35,112 nucleotides of DNA from Planctomycetota bacterium (GTDB taxonomy: Bacteria > Planctomycetota > Planctomycetia > Pirellulales > Thermoguttaceae), in NCBI GenBank assembly GCA_030611515.1, contig JAUWPQ010000011.1, positions 1 through 35,112 of the forward strand, read 5' to 3'. Positions 1 through 7,244 of the stretch are shown piece by piece. Made by a program: the position numbers and the translations under genes. Below the pieces are notes generated by a model, which was not told where the DNA came from, searched no databases, and worked only from the letters and a program-made list of their open reading frames with translations. Positions within the stretch are counted from its first letter, which is position 1, and each line of letters begins with the position of its first letter.

Positions 1-331
1 CCCTTCCTTGCAAATGCGGGCTTGCTGAACGCAGCGGCCCAAGCGACTGTTCGGGTTGGACTCGTAAGAGCCGACCGGTATCCAGCTGTCCCACGGCCTC
101 GAAGGCCCAGGTCCAAACGATCTCGCGGCCGGCCGCAGGGGACCCCCGCGGGGGTCCCCTGCGAATCCCAATTTACCCTCCAAGGTAACTTTTGATAACA
201 TGCCCCAAAGACTATTTGGAAACATACAAGGTCCATGTTTTCGGCCAACCGTTTGCCCACAAAATGCGCTTTTCGGCCGAAAAATGGACCAGTCCCCAGC
301 CAACCCGTGAACGCTTACAGGAGCCTGATCC
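1..331. other. Upstream region of def, no gene assigned
   Basis: I could not assign a gene to the first ~330 bases. Short open stretches run off the left edge on both strands, but none has a recognisable motif. A 30-bp perfect GC-rich palindrome lies at 134-163. The def ribosome binding site (AGGAG at 319-323) ends the region. A gene ending just left of the window cannot be excluded. Confidence 0.4.
134..163. repeat. 30-bp perfect palindrome
   Basis: The two 15-base arms are perfectly complementary around the centre at 148/149, with core CCCCCGCGGGGG. It has no loop and no following T-run, so it is not a textbook intrinsic terminator. It could still end transcription from the left or be one of the many palindromic repeats of this genome. 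Confidence 0.7.
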
Positions 332-913
332 GTGCTGCAAGTCGTCAAATACCCGCACCCTACCCTGCGGCACAAGTCGAAACCCCTGCGGCGGGTCGAC
401 GGCGAGGTGAAAGAAATCGTCGACGAGATGTTCGATCTGATGTATCGGCAAAACGGCGTCGGGCTGGCCGCGAACCAGGTCGATCTCCCTTACCGCCTGT
501 TCATCATCAACCTCGAGGCCGATCCGCAAAAGGGCGAGGGGGTCGTGTTCATCAATCCGGTAATCAGCCGGCGCAGCGGAACCATCAAGGCCGAGGAGGG
601 CTGCCTGAGCTTTCCGGAAATCTACGCCCCGGTCAAGCGATCGGATAAAATTGTCATTTCCGCCTACAACCTCGCCGGCGAAGAGGTCAATTATCGGTTG
701 GACGGATTTTTTGCCCGCGCGGTCCAGCACGAATACGACCACCTCGACGGCATATTGTTTATCGACCGGCTTTCGCCCTCCGTCATGCTTTCGGTCAAAC
801 AGGAGTTGACCGACCAGGAATTGGAATTTCAAGGCAGCCGCGAGCGGGGAGCGATTCCCGCCGATCCGCAAATCGCCGCCCGGCTGGCGGAGTTGGAATC
901 GTTGAGGACGTAA
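332..913 (+). CDS. def: Peptide deformylase
   Basis: A metal-dependent hydrolase that removes the formyl group from the N-terminal methionine of new proteins in the cytoplasm. All three family motifs are visible in the 193 residues: GVGLAANQ at about 42-49, EEGCLSFPE at about 88-96 with metal ligand Cys91, and HEYDH at 133-137 with the two metal-binding histidines and catalytic Glu. The start is GTG at 332, eight bases after AGGAG, and length is normal for the family. The stop overlaps the fmt start by one base (TAATG), so the two are translationally coupled. This pairing of formyl removal with formyl addition is common in bacteria. Confidence 0.96.
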   Translation: MLQVVKYPHPTLRHKSKPLRRVDGEVKEIVDEMFDLMYRQNGVGLAANQVDLPYRLFIINLEADPQKGEGVVFINPVISRRSGTIKAEEGCLSFPEIYAPVKRSDKIVISAYNLAGEEVNYRLDGFFARAVQHEYDHLDGILFIDRLSPSVMLSVKQELTDQELEFQGSRERGAIPADPQIAARLAELESLRT

Positions 914-1953
914 TGCAACTAATAATGCTGGGCACCGGTCCGTTCGCCGTGCCGACGTTCCGCGAGTTGCTTGACGCCCGCCACGCGGTGGCGGCGTTGA
1001 TCACTTCTCCGCTTCGCGCCCATCGCGGACGGCCGCTCGCGCCGGCCAGTTCGATCCGCGCGTTGGCCGAGCAGCGTGGCGTGCCAATTTTCGACCCCGA
1101 GGACGTAAACGCCCCGGAGTTCCGACCGCGGCTCGCCGGTTTCGGGGCCGACCTGCTGATGGTCTGCGACTACGGTCAAATCCTTTCCCCGGCCACGTTG
1201 TCCGCTGCCCGCCACGGCGGCGTGAACCTGCACGCCTCGCTGCTGCCGAAATATCGCGGCGCGGCCCCGATCAATTGGGCCATCTACAACGGCGACACCG
1301 AAACCGGAGTGACCGTGATCCACATGACTCCCCGGATCGACGCCGGGCCTTGCATCGCCCAGTCGCGGGTGGACATCGCTCCGGACGAAACGGCCGCGGA
1401 GCTTGAGGACCGGCTGGCCGAGATCGGGGCGCGGCTGGTTTGCGAGTCGATCGACCGGATCATCTCGGGCGATGCGCGGCCGTTGCCCCAAGACCCGGCG
1501 CTGGCGACCAAGGCCCCGCGACTGAAAAAAACCGACGGAGCGCTCGACTGGACCCGCCCGGCCGCGGCGATCCGCAACCACGTCCGCGCGATGGAGCCGT
1601 GGCCTAAGACCTACACGTACTGGCATCGCCCGGACGGACCGCCGTTGCGAGTAATTTTCGGTCCGTTGTCGGTGGTCGAAAACCGTTTAGCAGCCGCCGG
1701 TACGGCGGCTTGCAACGGTGATCGGGCCGACGTGCCGTCGGCCGCTAAACATAACGAGACGACATTGCCCCAACTCCCCCCCGGCACGGTAATCGAGGCG
1801 ATCGGCGACCGTCTGGTGATTGCCGCCGGCGTCGGCGCCGTCGCCCCCGCCGCGATCCAGCCCGCCGGCAAGCGTCCGATGACCATCGCCGAGTTCCTCC
1901 GCGGCCACAAGGTCCGCCCCGGCGATCGGTTCGGGGCGGAGATCGCGTCGTGA
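913..1953 (+). CDS. fmt: Methionyl-tRNA formyltransferase (with repeat-derived insert)
   Basis: Transfers a formyl group from 10-formyl-THF to Met-tRNA(fMet) for initiation. The N-terminal half carries the formyltransferase fold: NLHASLLPKYRGAAPI contains catalytic Asn105 and His107, and RIDAGP supplies Asp143. The C-terminal OB-like domain ends with the usual PGTV...VAAG segment. At 346 residues it is about 30 longer than the usual ~315. The excess is residues ~258-279, encoded by a 66-bp palindromic repeat (1685-1750) lying in frame between the catalytic and C-terminal domains. It starts within the def stop codon. The insertion sits in a linker and probably leaves the enzyme functional, though that is inference. 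Confidence 0.95.
   Translation: MQLIMLGTGPFAVPTFRELLDARHAVAALITSPLRAHRGRPLAPASSIRALAEQRGVPIFDPEDVNAPEFRPRLAGFGADLLMVCDYGQILSPATLSAARHGGVNLHASLLPKYRGAAPINWAIYNGDTETGVTVIHMTPRIDAGPCIAQSRVDIAPDETAAELEDRLAEIGARLVCESIDRIISGDARPLPQDPALATKAPRLKKTDGALDWTRPAAAIRNHVRAMEPWPKTYTYWHRPDGPPLRVIFGPLSVVENRLAAAGTAACNGDRADVPSAAKHNETTLPQLPPGTVIEAIGDRLVIAAGVGAVAPAAIQPAGKRPMTIAEFLRGHKVRPGDRFGAEIAS
1685..1750. repeat. 66-bp palindromic repeat inside fmt
   Basis: Its ends are inverted (GTTTAGC ... GCTAAAC) and two inner GC-rich hairpins lie between them. Length is exactly 22 codons, so the reading frame is kept. Relatives with the same GTTTAGC ends occur at 11220-11247 (one half) and 24441-24521. Confidence 0.8.
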
Positions 1954-2285
1954 GAATCGGCATCTGAAGTCTCCCCTCTCCCTTTGGGAGAGGGGGCTTG
2001 GAATGTCTCCCCTCTCCCTTTGGGAGAGGGGCCGGGGGTGAGGGCTTTCCGACCGATGGTTGCCGGATCAACATTCCACCTCCCTCAGCCCACGCTCTGT
2101 CACCAACTATATGTGGCATGGATGCCGGAAGAGGAAGGTGTATTGACAGTCGGTGGCAAGCCGCTAAATTGAGGGTGACAAAAAGAGTCGGCTGTCTCAA
2201 ATCGAGATGCAACCGGCCGCTTCGGAGTTTGTGCGACGTCCCGAATCGAAACAAAGACTCCCGACCCCTTAACCCGCCCTTTTTA
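1954..2285. repeat. Repeat-rich gap: twin hairpins and start of direct repeat
   Basis: No gene is seen between fmt and the DUF4238 gene. Two copies of a hairpin, CCCCTCTCCC-TTT-GGGAGAGGGG, lie 36 bases apart at 1973-1995 and 2009-2031, just after fmt, and may end its transcription. The left copy of a 22-bp direct repeat is at 2249-2270. An open frame through this region joins the downstream gene but consists of repeat sequence, so I start the gene at 2286. Confidence 0.7.
2249..2270. repeat. 22-bp direct repeat, left copy
   Basis: Begins AAACAAAGACTCCCG and ends ACCCCTT. It is identical over 22 bases to 3279-3300, exactly 1030 bases further on, and the pair brackets the AT-rich DUF4238 gene. 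Confidence 0.85.
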
Positions 2286-3143
2286 ATGGGATACCACTAC
2301 GTTCCAAAGAAATACCTGAAGGGTTTTTCAGATCCACTCCACCTTGATTTTGTTTGGCAGTTCGATAAAAAAGCCGCAAAGTTTTCAGGTCAACCAGTGG
2401 CGATTGAAAAAGTTGCTCAACAGCGTGGTTTCTATGATCCAAACATTGAAAAAAAGCTAAACGACATAATCGAAATCCCCGGAAATCGGGTACTTGAAAA
2501 GTTGCGATTTGATGAAGAGATAACCAAAGAAGACCGTGCTATACTGTCAATTTACATTGCTACCATGATAACGCGTGTACCTCAACATCGAAAGCGAGCT
2601 CTTGAATTGGCCCCAAAGGCTCTTGATAAGGCCGTTTCGAGGTGCAAACAGCAGATTCGTGAACTCGCAGCATTGGGGGATATTGAAGACTCAATAGTCG
2701 CAGAACATCTGACCACAATCGATAATACGGAAGAAAAGCTTAGGGAAATATCGCCGTTGGAGGCTGTTCCCGAGCTCCGTATTCCTTGGCCAAGTAATCG
2801 AATAACTCGACTCATCTTCAGTATGACCTGGCGATTCATAGTCGCTGATGAATCTTCCTTTTTTCTGACCAGTGATAATCCCGCCTTCTTCTTCGAGTGT
2901 TACGGTCTTGGAAAACTGGAATCTGAGTTGACTTTTCCGATTTCTAGCCGCTTGGTATTGTTTGGAAGTTGGAGTCCCATTCGTCTTCGCAATCAAAAGA
3001 TTAGGAATAGTCAATTAGTTAAGCTGGCAAATAGACGAATCGCATATGGAGCATCACGGTTTATTTTTTCTCGTGCAAAGAAACCTTGGATACCAAAGAT
3101 TGCATCCAAGAACATAGAACAACTCAGCATAATAAATTGGTGA
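2286..3143 (+). CDS. DUF4238 family protein
   Basis: A 285-residue protein whose N-terminus (MGYHYVPKKYLKGF) and later segments TSDNP and ITFPI-like region match the DUF4238 family as I remember it. The function of the family is unknown; members often occur in accessory or defence-like islands. The start at 2286 is chosen because it begins the family's typical N-terminus; the frame upstream is repeat DNA. Base composition is clearly richer in A and T than the neighbours, with many AAA, GAA and ATT codons. The gene is enclosed by 22-bp direct repeats, so it is probably acquired. No strong ribosome binding site is visible. Confidence 0.8.
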   Translation: MGYHYVPKKYLKGFSDPLHLDFVWQFDKKAAKFSGQPVAIEKVAQQRGFYDPNIEKKLNDIIEIPGNRVLEKLRFDEEITKEDRAILSIYIATMITRVPQHRKRALELAPKALDKAVSRCKQQIRELAALGDIEDSIVAEHLTTIDNTEEKLREISPLEAVPELRIPWPSNRITRLIFSMTWRFIVADESSFFLTSDNPAFFFECYGLGKLESELTFPISSRLVLFGSWSPIRLRNQKIRNSQLVKLANRRIAYGASRFIFSRAKKPWIPKIASKNIEQLSIINW

Positions 3144-3173
3144 GTAGAGTAAGTCATACACTCCATGTCCGTA

Positions 3174-3206
3174 GCGGATAAAGAGGCGGATAAAGAGGAT
3201 AAAGAG
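3174..3206. repeat. Tandem repeat, ~12-bp unit
   Basis: Two full copies of GCGGATAAAGAG and a shortened third copy (GGATAAAGAG) follow the DUF4238 gene. Just downstream, 3206-3228 carries an imperfect inverted copy of the 22-bp direct repeat, so the right flank can form a long stem with 3279-3300. Confidence 0.7.
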
Positions 3207-3278
3207 GGTCAGAAGTCTTTGTTTGGGCAATACCGCATGAAACCGATGATCCATGCACATGCAACATCAATTATCACC

Positions 3279-3300
3279 AAACAAAGACTCCCGACCCCTT
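3279..3300. repeat. 22-bp direct repeat, right copy
   Basis: Identical to 2249-2270. It also pairs with an imperfect inverted copy at about 3206-3228 (GTCTTTGTTTGG), giving a REP-like inverted pair on the right side of the DUF4238 gene. Confidence 0.85.
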
Positions 3301-3331
3301 TATCCTGGAATCTGTTGTTGAGGAAAACATA

Positions 3332-3814
3332 ATGTCACAACCTATTTTTATTCTCAAGGTGGCGTTATCGGGCCGAAAGACCATCTGGCGTCGGATCGCT
3401 CTCGAAGGGAACGACACACTGGACGATCTTCACGAGATGATCTTCAGCGCCTTTGACCGCTATGACGAACATCTCTACTCGTTCTTTTTTCCCAGCCCTA
3501 AGGCCAAGAAGAATCTCCGGTCGATAATGCGAGATGCGGCGGAGTACACTGCTCCGTTTGTATTTGACGGCCCCTTTGCTGATTCCGACAAGCGGAACGC
3601 GGCCAAGACGAGCCTTGTCTCGCTGAAGCTGAAACCAAAGCGGAAGTTCTATTACCTTTTCGACTTCGGTGACGAGTGGTGGCACGAGATCACGGTCGAG
3701 GCGGTCGAGGCCCCCAAGGAGAAAGGCAAGTACCCGCGAGTGCTGGAATCCCGCGGCAAGTCCCCGCCGCAGTATCCCGATTATGATGAGGAGGAGGACG
3801 AGGACGACGACTGA
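3332..3814 (+). CDS. pRiA4b ORF-3-like protein
   Basis: A 160-residue cytoplasmic protein resembling the plasmid pRiA4b ORF-3 family. Supporting features are the opening IFILKVAL...TIWRRIAL, the LDDLHEMIFSAF helix, and the conserved YLFDFGDEWWHEITVE stretch. The biochemical role of the family is not established. The last ~12 residues are almost all Asp and Glu. The start at 3332 follows AGGAAAACATA, a modest ribosome binding site. It stands alone between the direct-repeat-flanked DUF4238 gene and the PduS-like gene, and may be part of the same accessory insertion, although its base composition is closer to the genome average. Confidence 0.82.
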   Translation: MSQPIFILKVALSGRKTIWRRIALEGNDTLDDLHEMIFSAFDRYDEHLYSFFFPSPKAKKNLRSIMRDAAEYTAPFVFDGPFADSDKRNAAKTSLVSLKLKPKRKFYYLFDFGDEWWHEITVEAVEAPKEKGKYPRVLESRGKSPPQYPDYDEEEDEDDD

Positions 3815-3923
3815 AGTGAGCGTTTGAACACGGAGCGTTCCGGGAGCTATTAGCCTTCGGCTATTACAAATCCAGTAGTTCCAAGTAAACCCCCGTTGAT
3901 TTCCAAACATGGTATTTGAGTGG

Positions 3924-3929
3924 TATAAT
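3924..3929 (+). promoter_or_regulatory. Extended -10 promoter element before the PduS-like gene
   Basis: TATAAT at 3924-3929 is preceded by TGG, giving the extended -10 form TGnTATAAT. It lies 23 bases before the ATG at 3953 in an otherwise AT-rich gap. No well-spaced -35 is seen, which extended -10 promoters can tolerate. It would drive the PduS-PduT pair. Confidence 0.5.
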
Positions 3930-3952
3930 CGGTTAGCAAACCTAGAGAAGTC

Positions 3953-5284
3953 ATGCCTGAGATTACCATAAACGAAATTCTGGAGGCGGGGGTCGTGGGG
4001 GCCGGCGGGGCGGGGTTCCCGACCCACGTCAAACTCGCCGGAAAAGCCGATACCCTGCTGTTGAACGCGGCGGAGTGCGAGCCGCTGCTGCATAAAGACA
4101 AGGAAGTGCTGCGAACCTTCGCCGACGACGTGCTCGAAGGAATGGCCACGGGAATGAGGCTCGTGGGGGCCGATCGGGGGATCGTCGGCATCAAGGAGAA
4201 ATACCAGGACGTGATCGACCTGCTGCGGTCGAAACTGCCTCGCGGCATGGAGGTGGCCCCGCTCCGCGACGCTTATCCGGCAGGCGACGAGTTTATTCTC
4301 GTCTACGACGTGTTGCGGCGGGTGATCCCGCCCGGCGGAATCCCGCTAAATGTCGGCGCGGTAGTGTTGAACGTCGAGACCGCGATGAACGTCGCCCGGG
4401 CCGCGGATCGCCCGGTTACGGAAAAATACCTCACCGTCGCCGGCGACGTGGCCGAGCCGGTCACGCTCCGCGTTCCGGTGGGAGCAACGCTGGCGCAGTG
4501 CGTTGCGGCGGCCGGCGGAGCGACCGTCTCGGACCCCAACTACATTGTCGGCGGCGTGATGATGGGCTACCTCGAAGAGGACCACGACGCGCTGGTCGAC
4601 AAGACCACCGGCGGAGTGATCGTGCTGCCGGGAGACCACGTCGTGGTCCGCCGCCGCCGGCAGGATTGGAAACAGATCGCCCGGATCGGCCGCAGCGCCT
4701 GCGACCAGTGCAGCTTCTGCACGGAGCTTTGTCCGCGATGGCTGCTGGGGCATCCGATCGAGCCGCATCGGGCAATGCGGAGCCTCGGGTTCAATCTGGT
4801 CGGCGAGACGAACGTCGTCGGCACGCAGTTTTGCAGCGAGTGCAACCTGTGCAGCCTCTATTCATGCCCCGAGGATCTTGATCCGAAAAGCGTTTGCACG
4901 CAGAATAAACGAAAATTGGTGGCCGAGAAGAAAAGGTGGGAGAATCCCCCGTTCAATCCACAGCGGCCGGAGATGCATCTGGAAAACCGCAAGGCGCCCA
5001 TGCAGCGGTTGATGACCAAACTCGGCCTGCGGCGGTTTCGCAACGTCGGGCCATTGAACGACAACCTGTTGCCGACCGGCCGGGTCGGCATTAAGCTCAA
5101 ACAGCATCTCGGCGCGCCGTGCGAACCGGCCGTCAGCGTCGGTCAGGCCGTCAAGAAGGGCCAGCCGGTCGGCCGGCCGCCGACGGTCGACGGCAAACCC
5201 GCTCTCGGCGCACCGGTCCATGCCTCAATCGACGGCGCGGTGACCGCCGTCGAGGACGGCGTGGTGTGGATCGACGGGAAATGA
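3953..5284 (+). CDS. pduS: PduS-like Fe-S flavoprotein (RnfC-type NADH dehydrogenase of a BMC)
   Basis: A 443-residue relative of PduS/RnfC, which oxidises NADH and passes electrons through flavin and Fe-S clusters; in propanediol microcompartments PduS acts as cobalamin reductase. The glycine-rich GAGGAGFPTHVK loop is at 16-27 (nucleotide/FMN site), followed by a Rossmann-like core, an SLBB-like segment, then two cluster motifs: Cys250/253/256/260 (CxxCxxCxxxCP) and Cys294/297/300/305 (CxxCxxCxxxxCP). The C-terminal ~60 residues form the RnfC-type sandwich hybrid. It directly precedes a PduT-like shell gene, its known partner. No B12-dependent diol dehydratase is present here, so a role in NAD+ recycling is more likely than cobalamin reduction; that is inference. 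Confidence 0.87.
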   Translation: MPEITINEILEAGVVGAGGAGFPTHVKLAGKADTLLLNAAECEPLLHKDKEVLRTFADDVLEGMATGMRLVGADRGIVGIKEKYQDVIDLLRSKLPRGMEVAPLRDAYPAGDEFILVYDVLRRVIPPGGIPLNVGAVVLNVETAMNVARAADRPVTEKYLTVAGDVAEPVTLRVPVGATLAQCVAAAGGATVSDPNYIVGGVMMGYLEEDHDALVDKTTGGVIVLPGDHVVVRRRRQDWKQIARIGRSACDQCSFCTELCPRWLLGHPIEPHRAMRSLGFNLVGETNVVGTQFCSECNLCSLYSCPEDLDPKSVCTQNKRKLVAEKKRWENPPFNPQRPEMHLENRKAPMQRLMTKLGLRRFRNVGPLNDNLLPTGRVGIKLKQHLGAPCEPAVSVGQAVKKGQPVGRPPTVDGKPALGAPVHASIDGAVTAVEDGVVWIDGK

Positions 5285-5333
5285 TGAAGTAATAATTATG
5301 AATGATGAATGAAGGCAAACGCCCCGCGGCGTT

Positions 5334-5368
5334 CGCCACTATCCACTATCCACTACCCACTATCCACT
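5334..5368. repeat. Heptamer array (ATCCACT)x5
   Basis: Five 7-bp units of the type ATCCACT end three bases before the pduT-like start codon and occupy the place of a Shine-Dalgarno sequence. Confidence 0.9.
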
Positions 5369-5371
5369 AAA

Positions 5372-5932
5372 ATGTCTTCTCCCATAGCAATCGGCGCCAT
5401 CGAGCTTTCCAGCATCGGCATCGGATACCAGATCGAAGACGAGATGCTCAAGGCCGCTTCGGTCGAACTGCTGATCGCGCGGACGATCTGCTCGGGCAAG
5501 TACCTGATCGTCGTCGGCGGCGGGGTAAGCGACGTGGAGGTGGCCGTTCAGACGGGCCTGACCGCCGCCGGAGAGGCCATCATCGACCACTTGGTGATCC
5601 CCAACGTCCATCCGTCGGTGTTTCCGGCGTTGGGTCAGTCGGTTGCGTTGGAAGAGGACGAAACGGGGGCGTTGGGCGTGGTCGAGACCTTCAGCGGGGT
5701 GAGCGTGATCGCCGCGGCCGACGCCGCCGCCAAGGCCGCGCGGGTCACGCTGTTCCGCATTCACGTGGCGATGGCCCTGGGCGGAAAAGGGTTGTGTTTG
5801 ATGACCGGCACGGTGGCGGACGTTCGGGCGGGCATCCAAGTGGCCGCCGAAGAGGCCCGCCGCCGCGGCCTGTTGGTCTCCGAGATCGTCATCCCCCGCC
5901 CCAGCCGCGAGCTGTTCGGCGATTATTTGTAG
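5372..5932 (+). CDS. pduT: PduT-like BMC-T shell protein (tandem BMC domain)
   Basis: A 186-residue tandem-domain shell protein that forms pseudohexameric trimers in the microcompartment facet. Domain 1 covers about 5-90 (AIGAIELSSIGIGYQIEDEM) and domain 2 about 97-180 (ALGVVETFSGVSVI). Cys40 in RTICSGK aligns with the PduT cysteine (TICPGK in the Salmonella protein as I recall it) that holds one 4Fe-4S cluster at the trimer pore. Length matches PduT (184). The start at 5372 begins the conserved domain. No Shine-Dalgarno sequence is present; a heptamer array ends three bases upstream. With the PduS-like neighbour it could carry electrons across the shell. Confidence 0.9.
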   Translation: MSSPIAIGAIELSSIGIGYQIEDEMLKAASVELLIARTICSGKYLIVVGGGVSDVEVAVQTGLTAAGEAIIDHLVIPNVHPSVFPALGQSVALEEDETGALGVVETFSGVSVIAAADAAAKAARVTLFRIHVAMALGGKGLCLMTGTVADVRAGIQVAAEEARRRGLLVSEIVIPRPSRELFGDYL

Positions 5933-5933
5933 G

Positions 5934-5982
5934 ACAGGTTGCCAACCTGTCCCACATATCTGTAGGGTGCGTGAAACGCACC
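5934..5982. terminator. Two hairpins between convergent genes
   Basis: Hairpin 1 is GGACAGGTT...AACCTGTCC at about 5934-5955 and hairpin 2 is GGTGCGT-GAA-ACGCACC at 5966-5982. They fill the 56-base gap between the converging ends of the pduT-like and M42 genes and could terminate both. Both are members of dispersed families: the first recurs at 34943-34965, the second at 8626-8644 and, imperfectly, at 23293-23312. Confidence 0.55.
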
Positions 5983-5988
5983 ATCGTA

Positions 5989-7050
5989 CTACGGCGTGAA
6001 CTCGGCATCGGCGCCGATCCCCTCGACAAATCGGGCCAGCAGGTCGGCGGCGTGGTCGAGGTCTTCCAACGAGATCATCTCCACCGGACTGTGCATGTAG
6101 CGGTTGGGAATGCTGACCAGGCCGGTGGCCACACCCGCGCGGCTGATCTGAATGGCGTTGGCGTCGGTGCCGGTCGCCTTGGGCGAGGCTACCAATTGGT
6201 AGGCGATCTGGTTGTCGTCGGCGGCTTTGATCAGCCGCCCGACGACCTTGTGGTTCATGTTCGGGCCGCGATGGATCACCGGTCCCTTACCCAGTTGAAC
6301 GTCCCCCTCCTCCTTTTTCTCGATCGTCGGGCAGTCGGTCGCAAAGGTGACGTCTACGGCCACGCCGACGTGCGGATCGACGCCGAACGCGCTGGTCCTC
6401 GCGCCGCGCAGACCGAGTTCCTCTTGGACCGTCGAGACGGCGTACAGTCCACAGTTGAGTTTGCCCGCTTCCGATACCCGGCGCAACGCCTCGATCACCA
6501 CCCAGCAGCCGGCCTTGTCGTCCATGGCCGGCGAGACGGCGAAACTGTTGGGCATCTCGTGGAAGCCAAGCTCGACGGTCATCGCGTCGCCGATGCGGAC
6601 CATCTTCAGGGCCTCTTCCTTGCCGGCCGCGCCGATGTCCAGCCAAAGGTCCTTCATCTTCGGCACTTGCTTCTTTTCTTCCTCGTTCAACAGGTGGATC
6701 GGTTTTCGGGCGATCACGCCGAAGACCGGCCCCCCCTCGGTCCAGACGGTCATCCGCTGTCCGACGAGAATGATCGGGTCCCAGCCCCCGATGGGCCGGA
6801 CGTACAAAAACCCCTCGTCATCGACGTGCTGGACGATCAGACCGATCTGGTCGCAGTGGCCGGCCAGCATGACCCGAAACGGGGCGTCGGGGTTCTTCAC
6901 CACGATGACGTTGCCGTGCAGGTCGGTGCGAACTTCGTCGGCAAAATCCTTGACGTAATCGCGGACAAGCTGTTGCACGGCGTTTTCGTAGCCCGACGGG
7001 CTGGGGGTTTCAAGTAGCGTGCGGAAGAAATCGAGGGCTGTGGGGTTCAA
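5989..7050 (-). CDS. M42 family metallo-aminopeptidase
   Basis: A 353-residue M42 peptidase of the glutamyl-aminopeptidase/cellulase-M-like group, a cytosolic di-metal enzyme that trims peptides and usually assembles as a large dodecamer. Visible metal and catalytic residues are His65 and Asp67 in AGHCDQIG, Asp in MDDKAG, the Glu pair in QEELGLRGA, Asp in VAVDVT, and the last His in NRYMHSP. The family often aligns from LDFFRTLLETPSPSGYE, so I prefer the TTG at 7050, which follows AAAGGA at a good distance; a frame-open ATG at 7167 would add 39 unrelated residues. It is convergent with the BMC pair and divergent from hom, with no evident role in the compartment. Confidence 0.88.
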   Translation of the reverse strand: MNPTALDFFRTLLETPSPSGYENAVQQLVRDYVKDFADEVRTDLHGNVIVVKNPDAPFRVMLAGHCDQIGLIVQHVDDEGFLYVRPIGGWDPIILVGQRMTVWTEGGPVFGVIARKPIHLLNEEEKKQVPKMKDLWLDIGAAGKEEALKMVRIGDAMTVELGFHEMPNSFAVSPAMDDKAGCWVVIEALRRVSEAGKLNCGLYAVSTVQEELGLRGARTSAFGVDPHVGVAVDVTFATDCPTIEKKEEGDVQLGKGPVIHRGPNMNHKVVGRLIKAADDNQIAYQLVASPKATGTDANAIQISRAGVATGLVSIPNRYMHSPVEMISLEDLDHAADLLARFVEGIGADAEFTP

Positions 7051-7244
7051 GGCATGGTCCTTTGCTGAACGGGGTGAAAACGGCTCAATCTTATGAACGC
7101 GTCCTGAGCTATAATTGACTGTTAAGTGGTTTAGTATCACAATTTTGCGGCGTAGTGCAATACCCACTTGACGGTCCTCGGCCGTGCATCATACGATAAC
7201 GGATTGTGTTGCTCGGGGGCTTCTCACAACATATCGGTGCAAAT

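Noticed and set aside
1-190. Possible partial gene at the left edge
   Set aside because: Open frames exist on both strands, but none shows a recognisable motif or codon pattern strong enough to call.
1998-2285. N-terminal extension of the DUF4238 frame
   Set aside because: Made of hairpin repeats and the direct repeat; the family N-terminus begins at 2286.
5794-7017. Long plus-strand open frame (about 407 codons)
   Set aside because: It is the antisense of the M42 peptidase, which has clear metal-binding motifs; the plus-strand translation is low-complexity and matches nothing.
7110-7115. TATAAT as a firm promoter for hom
   Set aside because: No acceptable -35 and 130 bases from the start; mentioned only as a weak possibility.
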